DNA from: an uncultured Verrucomicrobiota bacterium
Lineage (GTDB): Bacteria; Verrucomicrobiota; Verrucomicrobiae; Verrucomicrobiales; DEV007
NCBI GenBank assembly: GCA_902591645.1
Contig: CACJBM010000016.1
Location: 1 to 30,586 of the forward strand
Reading direction: 5' to 3'
Length of the DNA: 30,586 nt
Positions 8,047 through 17,046 of the stretch are shown piece after piece. The notes below the pieces were generated by a model. It searched no databases. It was not told the origin of the DNA and saw nothing but the letters and a program-made list of their open reading frames with translations. The stretch's first letter is position 1. Each line of letters opens with the position of its first letter. A program made the translations under genes and the position numbers.

Positions 8047-9318
8047 GTGAATAGATACCTTGTAGGACCTTTTTTGAAACAGGTTAGTTATTTGTTGTTC
8101 GTATCTATTGGTGCTCGAGCAATTAGATATTTTGCCAATATCATAGTAGCACGATCAATCGAAATTGAAGACTTTGGCATTTATACAACCTTTTTCCAAT
8201 TTGTTGGATATGTTACAATTATTCTTGAGATTGGATTGCCCGCTACGATTATTTATTTTGTCGTAAGGCAAAAAACACCCACAGCCAATTATTTTGCGAT
8301 CGCATTAATTATTATTCCATTTCTTGGTATAATGATTTTCGGCTTAATGTTTTTCTGCAATCTAATTGGTATAAAGTTCCGAATTAGTGAATTCATATTA
8401 ACTAATGCAGTATATTTCTTACCCTATTGTTTTTTCCTTGCTTTTAATAACAGTTTGATGGCGATTGTCCGGGCTCTAGGCAAAAATTGGTTATTCAATG
8501 CGAGTTTACTTGTTTCTGGGAGTTCCCTTTTAGTAATCTTTGTTATTATCCACTATGCTTTTGGGATAAGCACCCATAATGCTTGGGTGGGTTCAATAAT
8601 TAGTTTGGGCATTACCCTATCATTTAATTATGCATATCTTCGGCGTGATCATTTGAGGCCGTTAAGATTTGATTATTCCCTATTGAAAAAGTCAATGCCG
8701 TACGGGATGAAGAATTTTTTATATAGACTCCTATCTAATTTATGCCAAATCATGCCTTTTACCTTGATCCTTTTGGAAGAAGACAAAGTATTACTTGGTT
8801 ATATGAGTGCGGCACTTCTAGGAATGTCAGTATTCCGGATTGTGGGTCAATCTATTAGCCTGTTACTTACGGCCAAACTAAGTTCTTTGGATATAAAAAC
8901 AGCATCAAATTTTAATGCTACAATTTGCTTTTTGCTAGCTATAGGATCTAGTTTCGGAATTGGATTATTTACCTTTTTTGGGGAGGATATAATAGAATTT
9001 ATTTATGGAGAAAAATACAAAGGAGCCCACAGAATATGTTTGTATGGTGTTATCTGGGCATCTCTCGAGTTAATAATTGGTGTCTCTTGTCGAGTTTTTA
9101 TGACTGCGGAAAAAGCATTTTTCAAGCCTGTTTTTATAGTTTATTCCGTCATAGCATTAAGCATTATTGCGATTTTTTATACTCAATTATTAGGCCTTGG
9201 TTATAGCTTGGAATCATCCCTTTGCTATTCGATGTTGTGTGCCAATCTTGTTGGCATAACACTATCATTATATCTCACAAAATATTATCGCACCCAATTA
9301 AGTGATAGTGAGGCGTGA
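8047..9318 (+). CDS. Wzx-like polysaccharide flippase
   Basis: Membrane protein of the MOP/polysaccharide transporter superfamily with about 12 hydrophobic segments and the usual opening (long amphipathic start, SIGARAIRYFANIIVARS, then DFGIYTTFFQFVGY). It would flip the lipid-linked repeat across the inner membrane for the polymerase encoded just upstream. I give the GTG at 8047, four bases after the wzy stop, matching the close spacing in this operon; a GTG at 8011 overlapping wzy by 32 bases would add 12 residues and cannot be excluded, as neither has a convincing Shine-Dalgarno sequence. It is the last gene of the operon and converges with the epimerase gene, with no obvious hairpin in the 40-base gap. 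Confidence 0.85.
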   Translation: MNRYLVGPFLKQVSYLLFVSIGARAIRYFANIIVARSIEIEDFGIYTTFFQFVGYVTIILEIGLPATIIYFVVRQKTPTANYFAIALIIIPFLGIMIFGLMFFCNLIGIKFRISEFILTNAVYFLPYCFFLAFNNSLMAIVRALGKNWLFNASLLVSGSSLLVIFVIIHYAFGISTHNAWVGSIISLGITLSFNYAYLRRDHLRPLRFDYSLLKKSMPYGMKNFLYRLLSNLCQIMPFTLILLEEDKVLLGYMSAALLGMSVFRIVGQSISLLLTAKLSSLDIKTASNFNATICFLLAIGSSFGIGLFTFFGEDIIEFIYGEKYKGAHRICLYGVIWASLELIIGVSCRVFMTAEKAFFKPVFIVYSVIALSIIAIFYTQLLGLGYSLESSLCYSMLCANLVGITLSLYLTKYYRTQLSDSEA

Positions 9319-9358
9319 AAGACTGCTTCTTTTGATTTGTGATTCCTTGAATTTATGT

Positions 9359-10423
9359 TTAATGGGTTCTTTTATACCATTCTACAAAAGATTTTATTCC
9401 TTCTGAAATAGTCGTTTCTGGACGAAAATTTATATAATTTTCAAGATTCATTGCATCTGCATGGGTTGCAGGCACATCGCCTTTTTGCATTGGCAAAAAT
9501 TCCTTCATCGCTTTTTTGCCTAATTCATTTTCTAATGAGTAAATATAATCCATCAATGGTGTAGGATTTGAGTTTCCGATATTAAATATTTGGTATGGAG
9601 CACTGCTAGTATTTGGTTCAGGTTTAGATGTCCAGTTATCATTGGCTGTTGCAGGCTTATTAATTAATCGGCTGATACTTTCCACTACATCATCGATGTA
9701 AGTAAAATCACGGATCATATTACCGTTATTAAATACTTTTATAGGTTTGTTTTTTGTTATGGCATCCGCAAATAGAAATAAAGCCATGTCAGGACGGCCC
9801 CAGGGTCCATAAACAGTAAAGAATCGTAAACCAGTGGTAGGAATTCCAAATAAGTGTGAGTAGGAATGAGCCATCATTTCGTTGGCTTTTTTGGTTGCTC
9901 CATATAATGCTAGAGGATGTTCTGCACTAACATTCTCTGAGAGTGGCATGATTGTATTTAATCCGTATACACTACTGCTACTTGCATAAATAAAATGCTC
10001 GACTTGCGTGTGTCTAGAGCCTTCTAGAACGCTAAGAAAACCATTTATGTTTGAGTGAGTGTAAGCTAATGGATTTGTTAAACTGTATCTAACTCCGGCT
10101 TGTGCTGCTAAGTGAATGACAACTTCAAATTGTTCTGATTCCATCAAATCTATAATAAAATTATGATCGGCTAGATCAGCTTTTATGAATTGGTAATTAG
10201 AATGTATAGTACTTTGCGTATAATTATTTTTCTCTATCTTATTTTCTTCTATGCCGTGCTTTTCTAATCTTTGGTATTTATAGTTAACATCATAATAGTC
10301 GTTGATTATATCAATGCCGGTTACATTAAACCCCTCCTGAATTAATCGGCCGGTTAAATGAAAGCCAATGAATCCAGCACTACCTGTTAATAGTACCTTT
10401 CCCTTTTGTATTTTTTTCTCCAT
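9359..10423 (-). CDS. UDP-glucuronate 4-epimerase (CapI-like)
   Basis: Extended short-chain dehydrogenase that interconverts UDP-glucuronate and UDP-galacturonate. The Rossmann motif GSAGFIG is at residues 14-20, SSSVYG at ~149-154, and the catalytic pair Tyr174/Lys178 in YGATK. The LAAQAGVRYS, RFFTVYGPWGRPDMA and RDFTYIDD segments are specific for the CapI/GAE group over UDP-glucose 4-epimerases. Length 354 is slightly above the ~335 norm; the extra residues are a polar insertion near 55-75. Its substrate would come from the UDP-glucose dehydrogenase at 24119-25495. It is transcribed against both neighbouring operons. An AGGTGAT sequence lies upstream of the ATG at a rather long spacing. Confidence 0.92.
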   Translation of the reverse strand: MEKKIQKGKVLLTGSAGFIGFHLTGRLIQEGFNVTGIDIINDYYDVNYKYQRLEKHGIEENKIEKNNYTQSTIHSNYQFIKADLADHNFIIDLMESEQFEVVIHLAAQAGVRYSLTNPLAYTHSNINGFLSVLEGSRHTQVEHFIYASSSSVYGLNTIMPLSENVSAEHPLALYGATKKANEMMAHSYSHLFGIPTTGLRFFTVYGPWGRPDMALFLFADAITKNKPIKVFNNGNMIRDFTYIDDVVESISRLINKPATANDNWTSKPEPNTSSAPYQIFNIGNSNPTPLMDYIYSLENELGKKAMKEFLPMQKGDVPATHADAMNLENYINFRPETTISEGIKSFVEWYKRTH

Positions 10424-10446
10424 TGGTTGAAATAATCACCTAAACG

Positions 10447-10463
10447 ATAGATTTAATATCTAT
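10447..10463. promoter_or_regulatory. inverted repeat between divergent genes, possible operator
   Basis: ATAGAT and ATCTAT are separated by five bases (TTAAT), giving a 17-base dyad in the space between the epimerase start (minus) and the export operon (plus). The position would let one regulator control both directions. The arms are short and AT-rich, so chance is a real alternative. Confidence 0.25.
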
Positions 10464-10491
10464 TAATTCTAGAAAATAATTCAATTCGTTG

Positions 10492-10500
10492 TGTGATAAT
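10492..10500 (+). promoter_or_regulatory. possible extended -10 promoter of the export operon
   Basis: TGTGATAAT fits an extended -10 element (TGN plus GATAAT). No good -35 is seen about 17 bases upstream. Transcription would start near 10507, just before a strong Shine-Dalgarno sequence at 10509-10516. Confidence 0.3.
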
Positions 10501-10519
10501 AACAATCTGAGGTGATTAG

Positions 10520-10594
10520 ATGGCAATTATAAATCTAGACTTTCAGGGCTACCAGTTTATGGTGCGCGATATTTGTAGATCCCCTAATGTCTAA
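10520..10594 (+). CDS. possible 24-codon leader ORF upstream of the export operon
   Basis: An ATG at 10520 opens a 24-codon frame ending in TAA at 10592-10594, overlapping the first codons of the outer-membrane protein gene (ATG 10587) in another frame. It is preceded by GAGGTGAT at 10509-10516, complementary to the 16S 3' end and the best ribosome-binding site I find among the polysaccharide genes. Most genes here lack one. The peptide begins MAIINLDFQGYQF and resembles nothing I know. It could couple translation into the downstream gene or act as a leader peptide. Alternatively the site simply serves the ATG at 10587 from too great a distance, which is less convincing. Confidence 0.35.
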   Translation: MAIINLDFQGYQFMVRDICRSPNV

Positions 10595-11843
10595 CAAAAT
10601 TACAACTTTATTTATAAGTATATTTTTTCTCCTAGCGACTTTGTCTATACCAAGCAAAGCCGAGGAGATGTTTCTAGAAAAAAATGAAACTTCGCATGAT
10701 TTTTCTCCGATCATAAGGGATAAATTTAGTGCCGAATTTAGCAGTGCGTTCATTCATGATTCTAATGTATTTTTTACTCCAGATCCCTTAGATGATTCTT
10801 TCATTAATAGCAGTCTAGTAATTGGCTACCAAGGAGGGAGAAGGAATAATGACCCAGGATTGTTTTTCAAACTCAGTTATAAACCAGAACTCTATAAAAC
10901 ATTAACTGATAATATTGAATATGGATCGGATATAAATCAAAAACTTGATGGCCAAATAGAATTTAGAGGGGCTTTTACTGAAGTTGGTTTTGATTTTATT
11001 GTTGAGGAGATAGCCGGGATCGGGAGGAGTAGTTATTTAGATAATGACTTAAGGAATATTAGTGAATTTCGTAGCATTGGTTATGAGCATCAACGTTTCA
11101 ATCCTACTTTAACTAGACGACTAGACACAGGATTGGTTGATGTAGGTTTGATTTATGATAGTTATCGATTTAATAATCTTCTGTATGATCGAGACAAGCT
11201 GCTCCTACTTTTTAATTGGTATTTTCAATTCCCATTTTTATCCAAGACCCTTTTAGGCTTTGGCGTAAATGCTGGAGAGGAGGAAATACTATTATCTCAA
11301 TACGGTTCGCAGCAATTTTGGAGCCCTACGCTTAGGACATCGTGGCAATATTCAGAAAAAACAGAATTTCTTGCATGGGTTGGTTTTGATCAGAGGACAC
11401 AAGAAGAATCTGATTATGAACAAACTTTTTCAACTTTTGGTATCAAGGGTATTTGGCAGGCCACTGAAAGCACTAAAGTCAAATTAGATATTCTAAAAGA
11501 TGTTACGGCATCTATTTCTAGCATTGATAGCAATATTAATACTAGTAGATATTCAGTTTCTATAGAACAGGGTTTAGGTGAGTCTTGGTCAATTGCATCT
11601 GCATATACTTATGAGAAGGCTAATTATGATAGTTTAATGCAATTAAATGCTGGTGGTAATTTTGTGGGAAGGCGTGAGAATGTACATAATTGTGAAATCA
11701 GTCTAAATAGAAAATTTAATTTTCTTAATTTCCGTGATTCAAAACTTACCGTTTCATATAATTATCTAACCAATTCTAGCAAAAATGCGAAATATGATTT
11801 TTCAAAAAATCAATTTGGATTGCGCGTTGGTTTTTCTTTTTAA
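10587..11843 (+). CDS. outer-membrane beta-barrel protein of the EPS export locus
   Basis: Secreted protein of 418 residues: a signal peptide at ~1-25 (SNK, hydrophobic core, cleavage near SKA-EE), then alternating-pattern strands rich in aromatic and polar residues to the end, finishing in Phe (GFSF), as outer-membrane barrels do. It resembles the BBP2-type 'outer membrane beta-barrel' proteins found beside Wza/Wzc genes in exosortase-linked polysaccharide loci (EpsL-like). Its likely role is passage or anchoring of the polymer at the outer membrane. It is first in the export block, 60 bases before the Wza-like gene. Barrel nature is well supported, exact function inferred. Confidence 0.75.
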   Translation: MSNKITTLFISIFFLLATLSIPSKAEEMFLEKNETSHDFSPIIRDKFSAEFSSAFIHDSNVFFTPDPLDDSFINSSLVIGYQGGRRNNDPGLFFKLSYKPELYKTLTDNIEYGSDINQKLDGQIEFRGAFTEVGFDFIVEEIAGIGRSSYLDNDLRNISEFRSIGYEHQRFNPTLTRRLDTGLVDVGLIYDSYRFNNLLYDRDKLLLLFNWYFQFPFLSKTLLGFGVNAGEEEILLSQYGSQQFWSPTLRTSWQYSEKTEFLAWVGFDQRTQEESDYEQTFSTFGIKGIWQATESTKVKLDILKDVTASISSIDSNINTSRYSVSIEQGLGESWSIASAYTYEKANYDSLMQLNAGGNFVGRRENVHNCEISLNRKFNFLNFRDSKLTVSYNYLTNSSKNAKYDFSKNQFGLRVGFSF

Positions 11844-11903
11844 AAGTAATAGAATTTATTGATGATTGAATTTGGTATTACAAAAAACCTGATATATTAA
11901 TTT

Positions 11904-12704
11904 ATGAATAGACTTAAAGTTTGGAGCTTCTTATCATGCTTTTTGGTGATTAGTGGATTTGGGTTTTCACAAAACATCGTTAAAGATTCTATACAATCCG
12001 GCGATATAGTACTTCTCACTGTAAATGGGGAACCATCTATCTCAGGTCAATTTCCTGTTTCTCTATCAGGGGATATTTCTCATCCTCTTTTGGGACAAAT
12101 TAAAGTAATTGGCGAAAACTCTGAATCATTAGCTAAAAAAGTCATAGATCTATTGAAGCCCGATTATATTCTTAGCCCAGCTCTCAGTGTAGCCTTAACC
12201 AATAAAAAACCATTCTCGATTAGACTAATTGGTGAGGTGAGCAATCCAGGAAACATCAATTATCCGCGTGAGGATCCCATGGACTTGGGTTCTGCCATTG
12301 GTTTGGTTGGTAACATGACGATTGATGCGAATAAGGCGGCGATTACATTAAGAAGAGGAGGTAAAATGACACAACTACAAATGCCCTCATCTAGTTTATT
12401 CTTATTACAAAATGGTGATGTAATAAATATTCCAAAACTTCCTGAGCTTGGGCAATTTTCTATTCAAGGCGAAGTGGTAAAAGCCGGGAATTATCCTGTG
12501 CCTAGAAATGGTAGATTAAGTATTTTTGCTGCCATCAATATGGCATCAGGGCCAACAAAAGTTGCAAAGTTACAAAGGATTAAAGTCTCTAGAAGAAATA
12601 GTGAGGGAAAAGTGATTTCGATACGCGTTGACTCAACAAATAGATCAAAGGAGTTTAATGTTTTACCAGGTGATGAGATTGAGGTTCCAGCAAAACTTTT
12701 CTAA
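11904..12704 (+). CDS. Wza-like polysaccharide export protein
   Basis: Periplasmic/outer-membrane export protein of 266 residues. A signal peptide covers ~1-23; no lipobox Cys is seen, so it is probably not a lipoprotein. Residues ~28-110 form a Poly_export domain (DSIQSGDIVLLTVNGEP at the start and the LSGDISHPLLGQIKV element). Two SLBB-type domains follow, seen as IRLIGEVSNPG and FSIQGEVVKAGNYP, each with a following NGD/GDEI ending (GDVINIPK, GDEIEVP). It should form the export channel that works with the Wzc-like protein downstream. It is shorter than E. coli Wza (~380), the C-terminal helix being absent, as in many non-proteobacterial members. Confidence 0.88.
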   Translation: MNRLKVWSFLSCFLVISGFGFSQNIVKDSIQSGDIVLLTVNGEPSISGQFPVSLSGDISHPLLGQIKVIGENSESLAKKVIDLLKPDYILSPALSVALTNKKPFSIRLIGEVSNPGNINYPREDPMDLGSAIGLVGNMTIDANKAAITLRRGGKMTQLQMPSSSLFLLQNGDVINIPKLPELGQFSIQGEVVKAGNYPVPRNGRLSIFAAINMASGPTKVAKLQRIKVSRRNSEGKVISIRVDSTNRSKEFNVLPGDEIEVPAKLF

Positions 12705-12752
12705 AGATCAATTAATATCGCCATCGATAATAATCTAACTGTTATATATTTT

Positions 12753-14765
12753 GTGAATAATAAAGAGCACATTGATCCAGTAATTAATTTTGATCATCAA
12801 ACAAATTTTTTTGGAGCACGAGATGTTGCTTTTTGGCTAATAAGACGAGTATGGTTAATTTTTCTGTTACTCACGATATTTTTTTTAGCGGGCTTATATG
12901 TGTACAACATATCACCAAAAATTTATGAGGCTGTTTCTACTGTTGAGATTGAAAGAGGTGAAAGAGCAACAACTTTAGACGAAAAAAACAATTATGAAGT
13001 TATGCTTGGCGGGAAGGCCATGATGCAGACTGCAGTCGATAAACTTTTGTTGCCAAAGCATTTCAAATTACTGGTCGAAACACTAGAATTAGATGAAAGG
13101 GACGACATTATTAGAGAAAAACTTAGATTATTCAAAGCGTTCGATTACTTCGAAAATGAAGAAGATGACACATTAGCTAAGATGGATGAGGAAAAAGTGG
13201 CCAACATGATTATGGCTGAAAAGTGGTTAAAGCCAAGTATCCGCAGAGATAGTTATCTAGTAGATGTGAAAGTGCAGCATAGTAGTCCTGAAGTTGCACA
13301 ATTAATTGCAAATGGAATTTTAGATGCATATCAAACAAATGTTGATTCATCAATACAATCAAACACAACTAAAAATGTTAAAATTGCCCGCGAGTTAGTC
13401 GATCAGGCTGAAGAAGAAATATTAGGAATAGGAGAGCGGTTATCATTATATAATTCTTGTCTATCAACAAAGGAAAGAATTGCGACAGCTGATCAGGAAG
13501 TGCTGGAACTGAAGAAAAGATATGGGCCCAAATGGCCAGCATTAATTGAAGCAGAAGCAAAACTTAAAACCATTACCGATTTATTCGAAGTAGAATTAAA
13601 TCAGGTGAAGAAGCTTTCACCAATTGAAAAAGAATATTGGGATCAATTGCCTGAAGGGATAGATCAAATTCAAAATGTTGATATTCGTGCATCATTTATT
13701 GCTGCTGAAGTCAAGAACAAAGAACAATTGCGCGATAGTCTAATTAATAAAATTGATGAGGCGGTTGTACACGCTAAGGCATCCAGAGAATTTTCTGTAC
13801 AGAAAAGAGCTGATTTACCGACTGAACCAATTGCTCCTTCAATGCTACGTATTCTGTTTTCATTTACTATTGCTGGCATGGGTTTTAGCTTCATGCTTGT
13901 AATAATATTGGGGATACTAGATCCCTCGCTGAGAACAGTAGGCGACCTTGAAAAAGCTTTTAACATTCCGGTTTTAGGAGCCCTTCCTAAATGTGACATT
14001 AAATCAGACGAATTGATTGAGACTAAGGATAGGTTAATTGCTCCAATTAGTAGTTCAACTAGGCAATTGGATGAATCTTTTCGTAATTTAAGAGCAGGAC
14101 TGATTATGTTAGGCTCGCAAAAAGATAGGAAAACTTTTTTAATAACAAGCGCTATACCCGGCGAGGGAAAATCTTTTACATCTGCACATATCGCTAAATC
14201 ATTTGCTGCTCAAGGAGACTTAACTCTTATAATAGATATGGATTTAAGGAAGCCAGTTCAGCATCAAATTTTTGGAACAGATAGAATTAATGGGGTTACA
14301 GATATTTTGGTTAATGAATTGGATCCCGCATCATTAATACAGGAAACTCAGATTGAAAATCTACACTTTTTGAGCGTGGGAACCAAAGCGCCCAATCCAT
14401 CAGAATTAATAACGGAAATTTCCATAAAGCAGATCTTTGATGCTCTTAGTAGTAAATATCAGCGAATCGTGATTGATACGGCTCCGGTTTTACCAGTTAG
14501 AGATTGTTTGCCCCTTGCTAAGATTGTTGATTCTGTGATCCTTGTATATAAAATGGGCTCTACGCATAAAAAAGCAGTTGGAAGAGTACTAAATATATTT
14601 AAAGATAATGGTAGTCTACCTGTTGGTATTGTAGCAAATTCGTTGCCTCCCATTAATAAATCATTTGGGTATTATGGTTATTACGGGAGTTACCATTACG
14701 GGAGCTATTACTATAGCTATTATGGGAATGGATCATATTATGGAGAAGAAGAATTAGACTCTTAG
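12753..14765 (+). CDS. Wzc-like polysaccharide co-polymerase with BY-kinase domain
   Basis: Inner-membrane protein of 670 residues controlling chain length and export. TM1 is at ~35-55 followed by the Wzz-type periplasmic region with coiled-coil stretches. A proline-rich PTEPIAPS precedes TM2 near residues 362-388. The cytoplasmic BY-kinase has Walker A GEGKS (470-474), Walker A' LIIDMDLRKP and Walker B IVIDTAP. The C-terminus is a tyrosine cluster with 13 Tyr among the last ~33 residues, the usual autophosphorylation tail. GTG start. It follows the Wza-like gene by 48 bases and is the expected partner of it. Kinase and co-polymerase are fused, as in Proteobacteria and unlike the split Firmicutes form. 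Confidence 0.93.
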   Translation: MNNKEHIDPVINFDHQTNFFGARDVAFWLIRRVWLIFLLLTIFFLAGLYVYNISPKIYEAVSTVEIERGERATTLDEKNNYEVMLGGKAMMQTAVDKLLLPKHFKLLVETLELDERDDIIREKLRLFKAFDYFENEEDDTLAKMDEEKVANMIMAEKWLKPSIRRDSYLVDVKVQHSSPEVAQLIANGILDAYQTNVDSSIQSNTTKNVKIARELVDQAEEEILGIGERLSLYNSCLSTKERIATADQEVLELKKRYGPKWPALIEAEAKLKTITDLFEVELNQVKKLSPIEKEYWDQLPEGIDQIQNVDIRASFIAAEVKNKEQLRDSLINKIDEAVVHAKASREFSVQKRADLPTEPIAPSMLRILFSFTIAGMGFSFMLVIILGILDPSLRTVGDLEKAFNIPVLGALPKCDIKSDELIETKDRLIAPISSSTRQLDESFRNLRAGLIMLGSQKDRKTFLITSAIPGEGKSFTSAHIAKSFAAQGDLTLIIDMDLRKPVQHQIFGTDRINGVTDILVNELDPASLIQETQIENLHFLSVGTKAPNPSELITEISIKQIFDALSSKYQRIVIDTAPVLPVRDCLPLAKIVDSVILVYKMGSTHKKAVGRVLNIFKDNGSLPVGIVANSLPPINKSFGYYGYYGSYHYGSYYYSYYGNGSYYGEEELDS

Positions 14766-14790
14766 AAGACTTTGTCACATTGATACAACA

Positions 14791-16116
14791 ATGCTTAAAA
14801 TTGATTATAAAACTAAAATCAATGATAGAACATTAGTTATTGGAATTGTTGGATTGGGATATGTTGGTCTTCCATTAGTAATTAATTTTGCAAGAGAAGG
14901 TTATAAAGTGATTGGTTTTGATGTGGATCAATCAAAAATTGATACCTTGCGAGCAGGCCAGAGCTATATTGAACATATTGATTCTGAGCCAATTGCTACA
15001 TATATCGATGCGGGAAATATATACCCCACTAATGATTTTTCGGAAGTAGTAAACACAGATGCATTAATTATTTGTGTGCCGACTCCATTAACTGTGCATT
15101 TAGAGCCTGATCTCTCTTACGTTGAAGCTACTCTAAAGCAGATTCTTCCTTATCTTAAGAAGGGCCAAATAATATCTCTTGAGAGCACAACATATCCTGG
15201 AACAACGACTGAAGTTGTTCAGCCTATCATTGAGTCTAAGGGATTGAGAGTTGGTGAATCCTTGTCATTGGTATATTCACCAGAAAGGGAAGATCCGGGC
15301 AATTGCAGCTTTTCCTCTAAAACAATTCCGAAAATATTAGGTGGGGTAACTAAAAAATGTTCAGAGGTAGGATATGCTCTTTATTCTTCTGTTTTTCCTG
15401 ATGTTTTTATGGTCAGTTCGACTGCTGTTGCTGAATTTACAAAATTACTAGAAAATATTTATAGGTCTGTGAATATCGGTTTGGTGAATGAGATGAAGGT
15501 AATTGCTTCAAAAATGGGTGTTGATATATGGGAAGTTATTGAAGCTGCCAAAACAAAGCCGTTTGGGTTTAAGGCATTTTATCCTGGTCCAGGACTGGGA
15601 GGGCATTGCATTCCTATTGATCCTTTTTATTTAACTTGGAAAGCAAAAGAGTACGGAGTAAATACAAAATTCATTGAGCTTGCGGGAGAGATTAACAGGT
15701 CCATGCCTCAATACGTAGTCAGTTTGGTCATGCAAGCTTTAAATAAAAAAAGAAAATCAATTAATGGCAGCAAGGTGTTGATTATCGGATTGGCTTACAA
15801 AGCTAATGTTGATGATGTGCGCGAGTCACCTTCTTTTTATCTGATGGATTCACTTAAGTCGGAGGGAGCTGAAATTAGTTATCATGATCCACATATCTCC
15901 AAAATTCCTATTACCAGAGAGCACAAAGAATGGGCGGGCTTAGAAACTATTAGCTGGAAAGAAGAAACCATATCCCAATTTGATTGTGTTATTATTTCAA
16001 CAGCACACGACAAAGTTAGATTTTGTGACTTAGCGGAATGGTCTGACTGCATTGTAGATACCAGAAATGCTATGAATGAAATTTCAACGTCTCGAGGTCA
16101 GGTCATGAAAGCATGA
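14791..16116 (+). CDS. UDP-N-acetyl-hexosamine 6-dehydrogenase (WbpA-type)
   Basis: NAD-dependent nucleotide-sugar dehydrogenase that oxidises C6 twice to a UDP-HexNAc-uronic acid. The Rossmann motif GLGYVG is at 21-26, YSPEREDPG in the middle, and the catalytic Cys273 in GGHCIPIDPFYLTW. The GGHCIP-IDP-YL-W form is the mark of the WbpA/WecC/TviB group, not UDP-glucose dehydrogenase (which has GGSC). With the 3-dehydrogenase, formyltransferase and aminotransferase that follow, UDP-GlcNAc is the most likely substrate (WbpA). It starts 26 bases after the BY-kinase gene and overlaps the next gene by ATGA. Confidence 0.9.
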   Translation: MLKIDYKTKINDRTLVIGIVGLGYVGLPLVINFAREGYKVIGFDVDQSKIDTLRAGQSYIEHIDSEPIATYIDAGNIYPTNDFSEVVNTDALIICVPTPLTVHLEPDLSYVEATLKQILPYLKKGQIISLESTTYPGTTTEVVQPIIESKGLRVGESLSLVYSPEREDPGNCSFSSKTIPKILGGVTKKCSEVGYALYSSVFPDVFMVSSTAVAEFTKLLENIYRSVNIGLVNEMKVIASKMGVDIWEVIEAAKTKPFGFKAFYPGPGLGGHCIPIDPFYLTWKAKEYGVNTKFIELAGEINRSMPQYVVSLVMQALNKKRKSINGSKVLIIGLAYKANVDDVRESPSFYLMDSLKSEGAEISYHDPHISKIPITREHKEWAGLETISWKEETISQFDCVIISTAHDKVRFCDLAEWSDCIVDTRNAMNEISTSRGQVMKA

Positions 16117-17042
16117 AGATTGCTCTTATAGGTGCGGGGAATTGGGGGATAAAATTGGCTCAAAATTTGCATCAATTAGGAGTTCTATCCCATATTGTTG
16201 AGAGAAATAGAAGACGATTAGAGGATATATCCAAAGAACTTAGAGACGTCGATTTCCTGACTAGTTTCGATGGATTACTGAGCTCTGAAATTGATGCTGT
16301 TGCGATAGCTACACCTGTTGATTTTCATTATGAAATTGCTGCACAATTTTTAAAGGCCGGAAAGGATGTCTTTATCGAAAAACCAATGACAATTTGCAGT
16401 AAAGAGGCTTGTGATTTGGTTCATAATGCGGAGGATAATAATGCTATCCTTATGATTGGCCATATGTTGTTATATCAGCCGGCTATTAAATATATTAAAG
16501 AATACTTAGAAAAAGGTTATTTAGGGCAGATATACCATCTTCATCAAGAGAGATTAAAATTGGGGAGGGTAAGGTCAAAGGAAAATGTTATATGGAGTTT
16601 AGGAGTTCATGATATAGCTGTGCTTCTTTATTTGGTAGGATCGGCTCCTGACGAGATAAGTTGTAGCGGGCATTGTGGTATCCAAACTGAGATACAGGAT
16701 GATGCATATGTACATATGACATTCAAAAAGGGAGTTAAGGCGCACTTACATTGCTCGTGGTTGTGGCCAGAAAATAGGAGAATATTAAAGATTGTCGGAG
16801 AAAAGGGAGTCATTACTTACAATGAGATGGAACAGACCGTTGTATTGGATAAAAAAAGAATTGGCAATGGTCTTGAGGCCATTGATGAAGGCAAAGAAAA
16901 ATTGTTTGAAGGGTCTGACCAACCTCTAAGACATGAATTGGAACATTTTATTCACTGTATTAGATCGCGAGAAGAGCCTTTATCTAATGGACGTAGTGGA
17001 GTAGAAGTTCTTAGGGTCATTGAGTCATTAAATATGAGCTGA
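16113..17042 (+). CDS. UDP-GlcNAcA 3-dehydrogenase, Gfo/Idh family (WlbA/WbpB-like)
   Basis: Gfo/Idh/MocA oxidoreductase of 309 residues: N-terminal Rossmann motif GAGNWG (7-12), the family EKP motif (Glu89-Lys90-Pro91), then GHMLLYQPA and a VIWSLGVHD segment typical of WlbA/WbpB. These enzymes oxidise C3 of UDP-GlcNAcA to the 3-keto form, the substrate of a PLP aminotransferase. The gene overlaps the 6-dehydrogenase by four bases and is followed by a formyltransferase and the WbpE-like gene, which strongly supports the pathway. The family is broad, so the specific substrate rests on motif and context together. Confidence 0.85.
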   Translation: MKIALIGAGNWGIKLAQNLHQLGVLSHIVERNRRRLEDISKELRDVDFLTSFDGLLSSEIDAVAIATPVDFHYEIAAQFLKAGKDVFIEKPMTICSKEACDLVHNAEDNNAILMIGHMLLYQPAIKYIKEYLEKGYLGQIYHLHQERLKLGRVRSKENVIWSLGVHDIAVLLYLVGSAPDEISCSGHCGIQTEIQDDAYVHMTFKKGVKAHLHCSWLWPENRRILKIVGEKGVITYNEMEQTVVLDKKRIGNGLEAIDEGKEKLFEGSDQPLRHELEHFIHCIRSREEPLSNGRSGVEVLRVIESLNMS

Positions 17043-17046
17043 TCAA

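Noticed and set aside
13670..13999. 109-codon minus-strand frame within the BY-kinase gene
   Set aside because: Shadow of a conserved coding region, with no start signal or family match.
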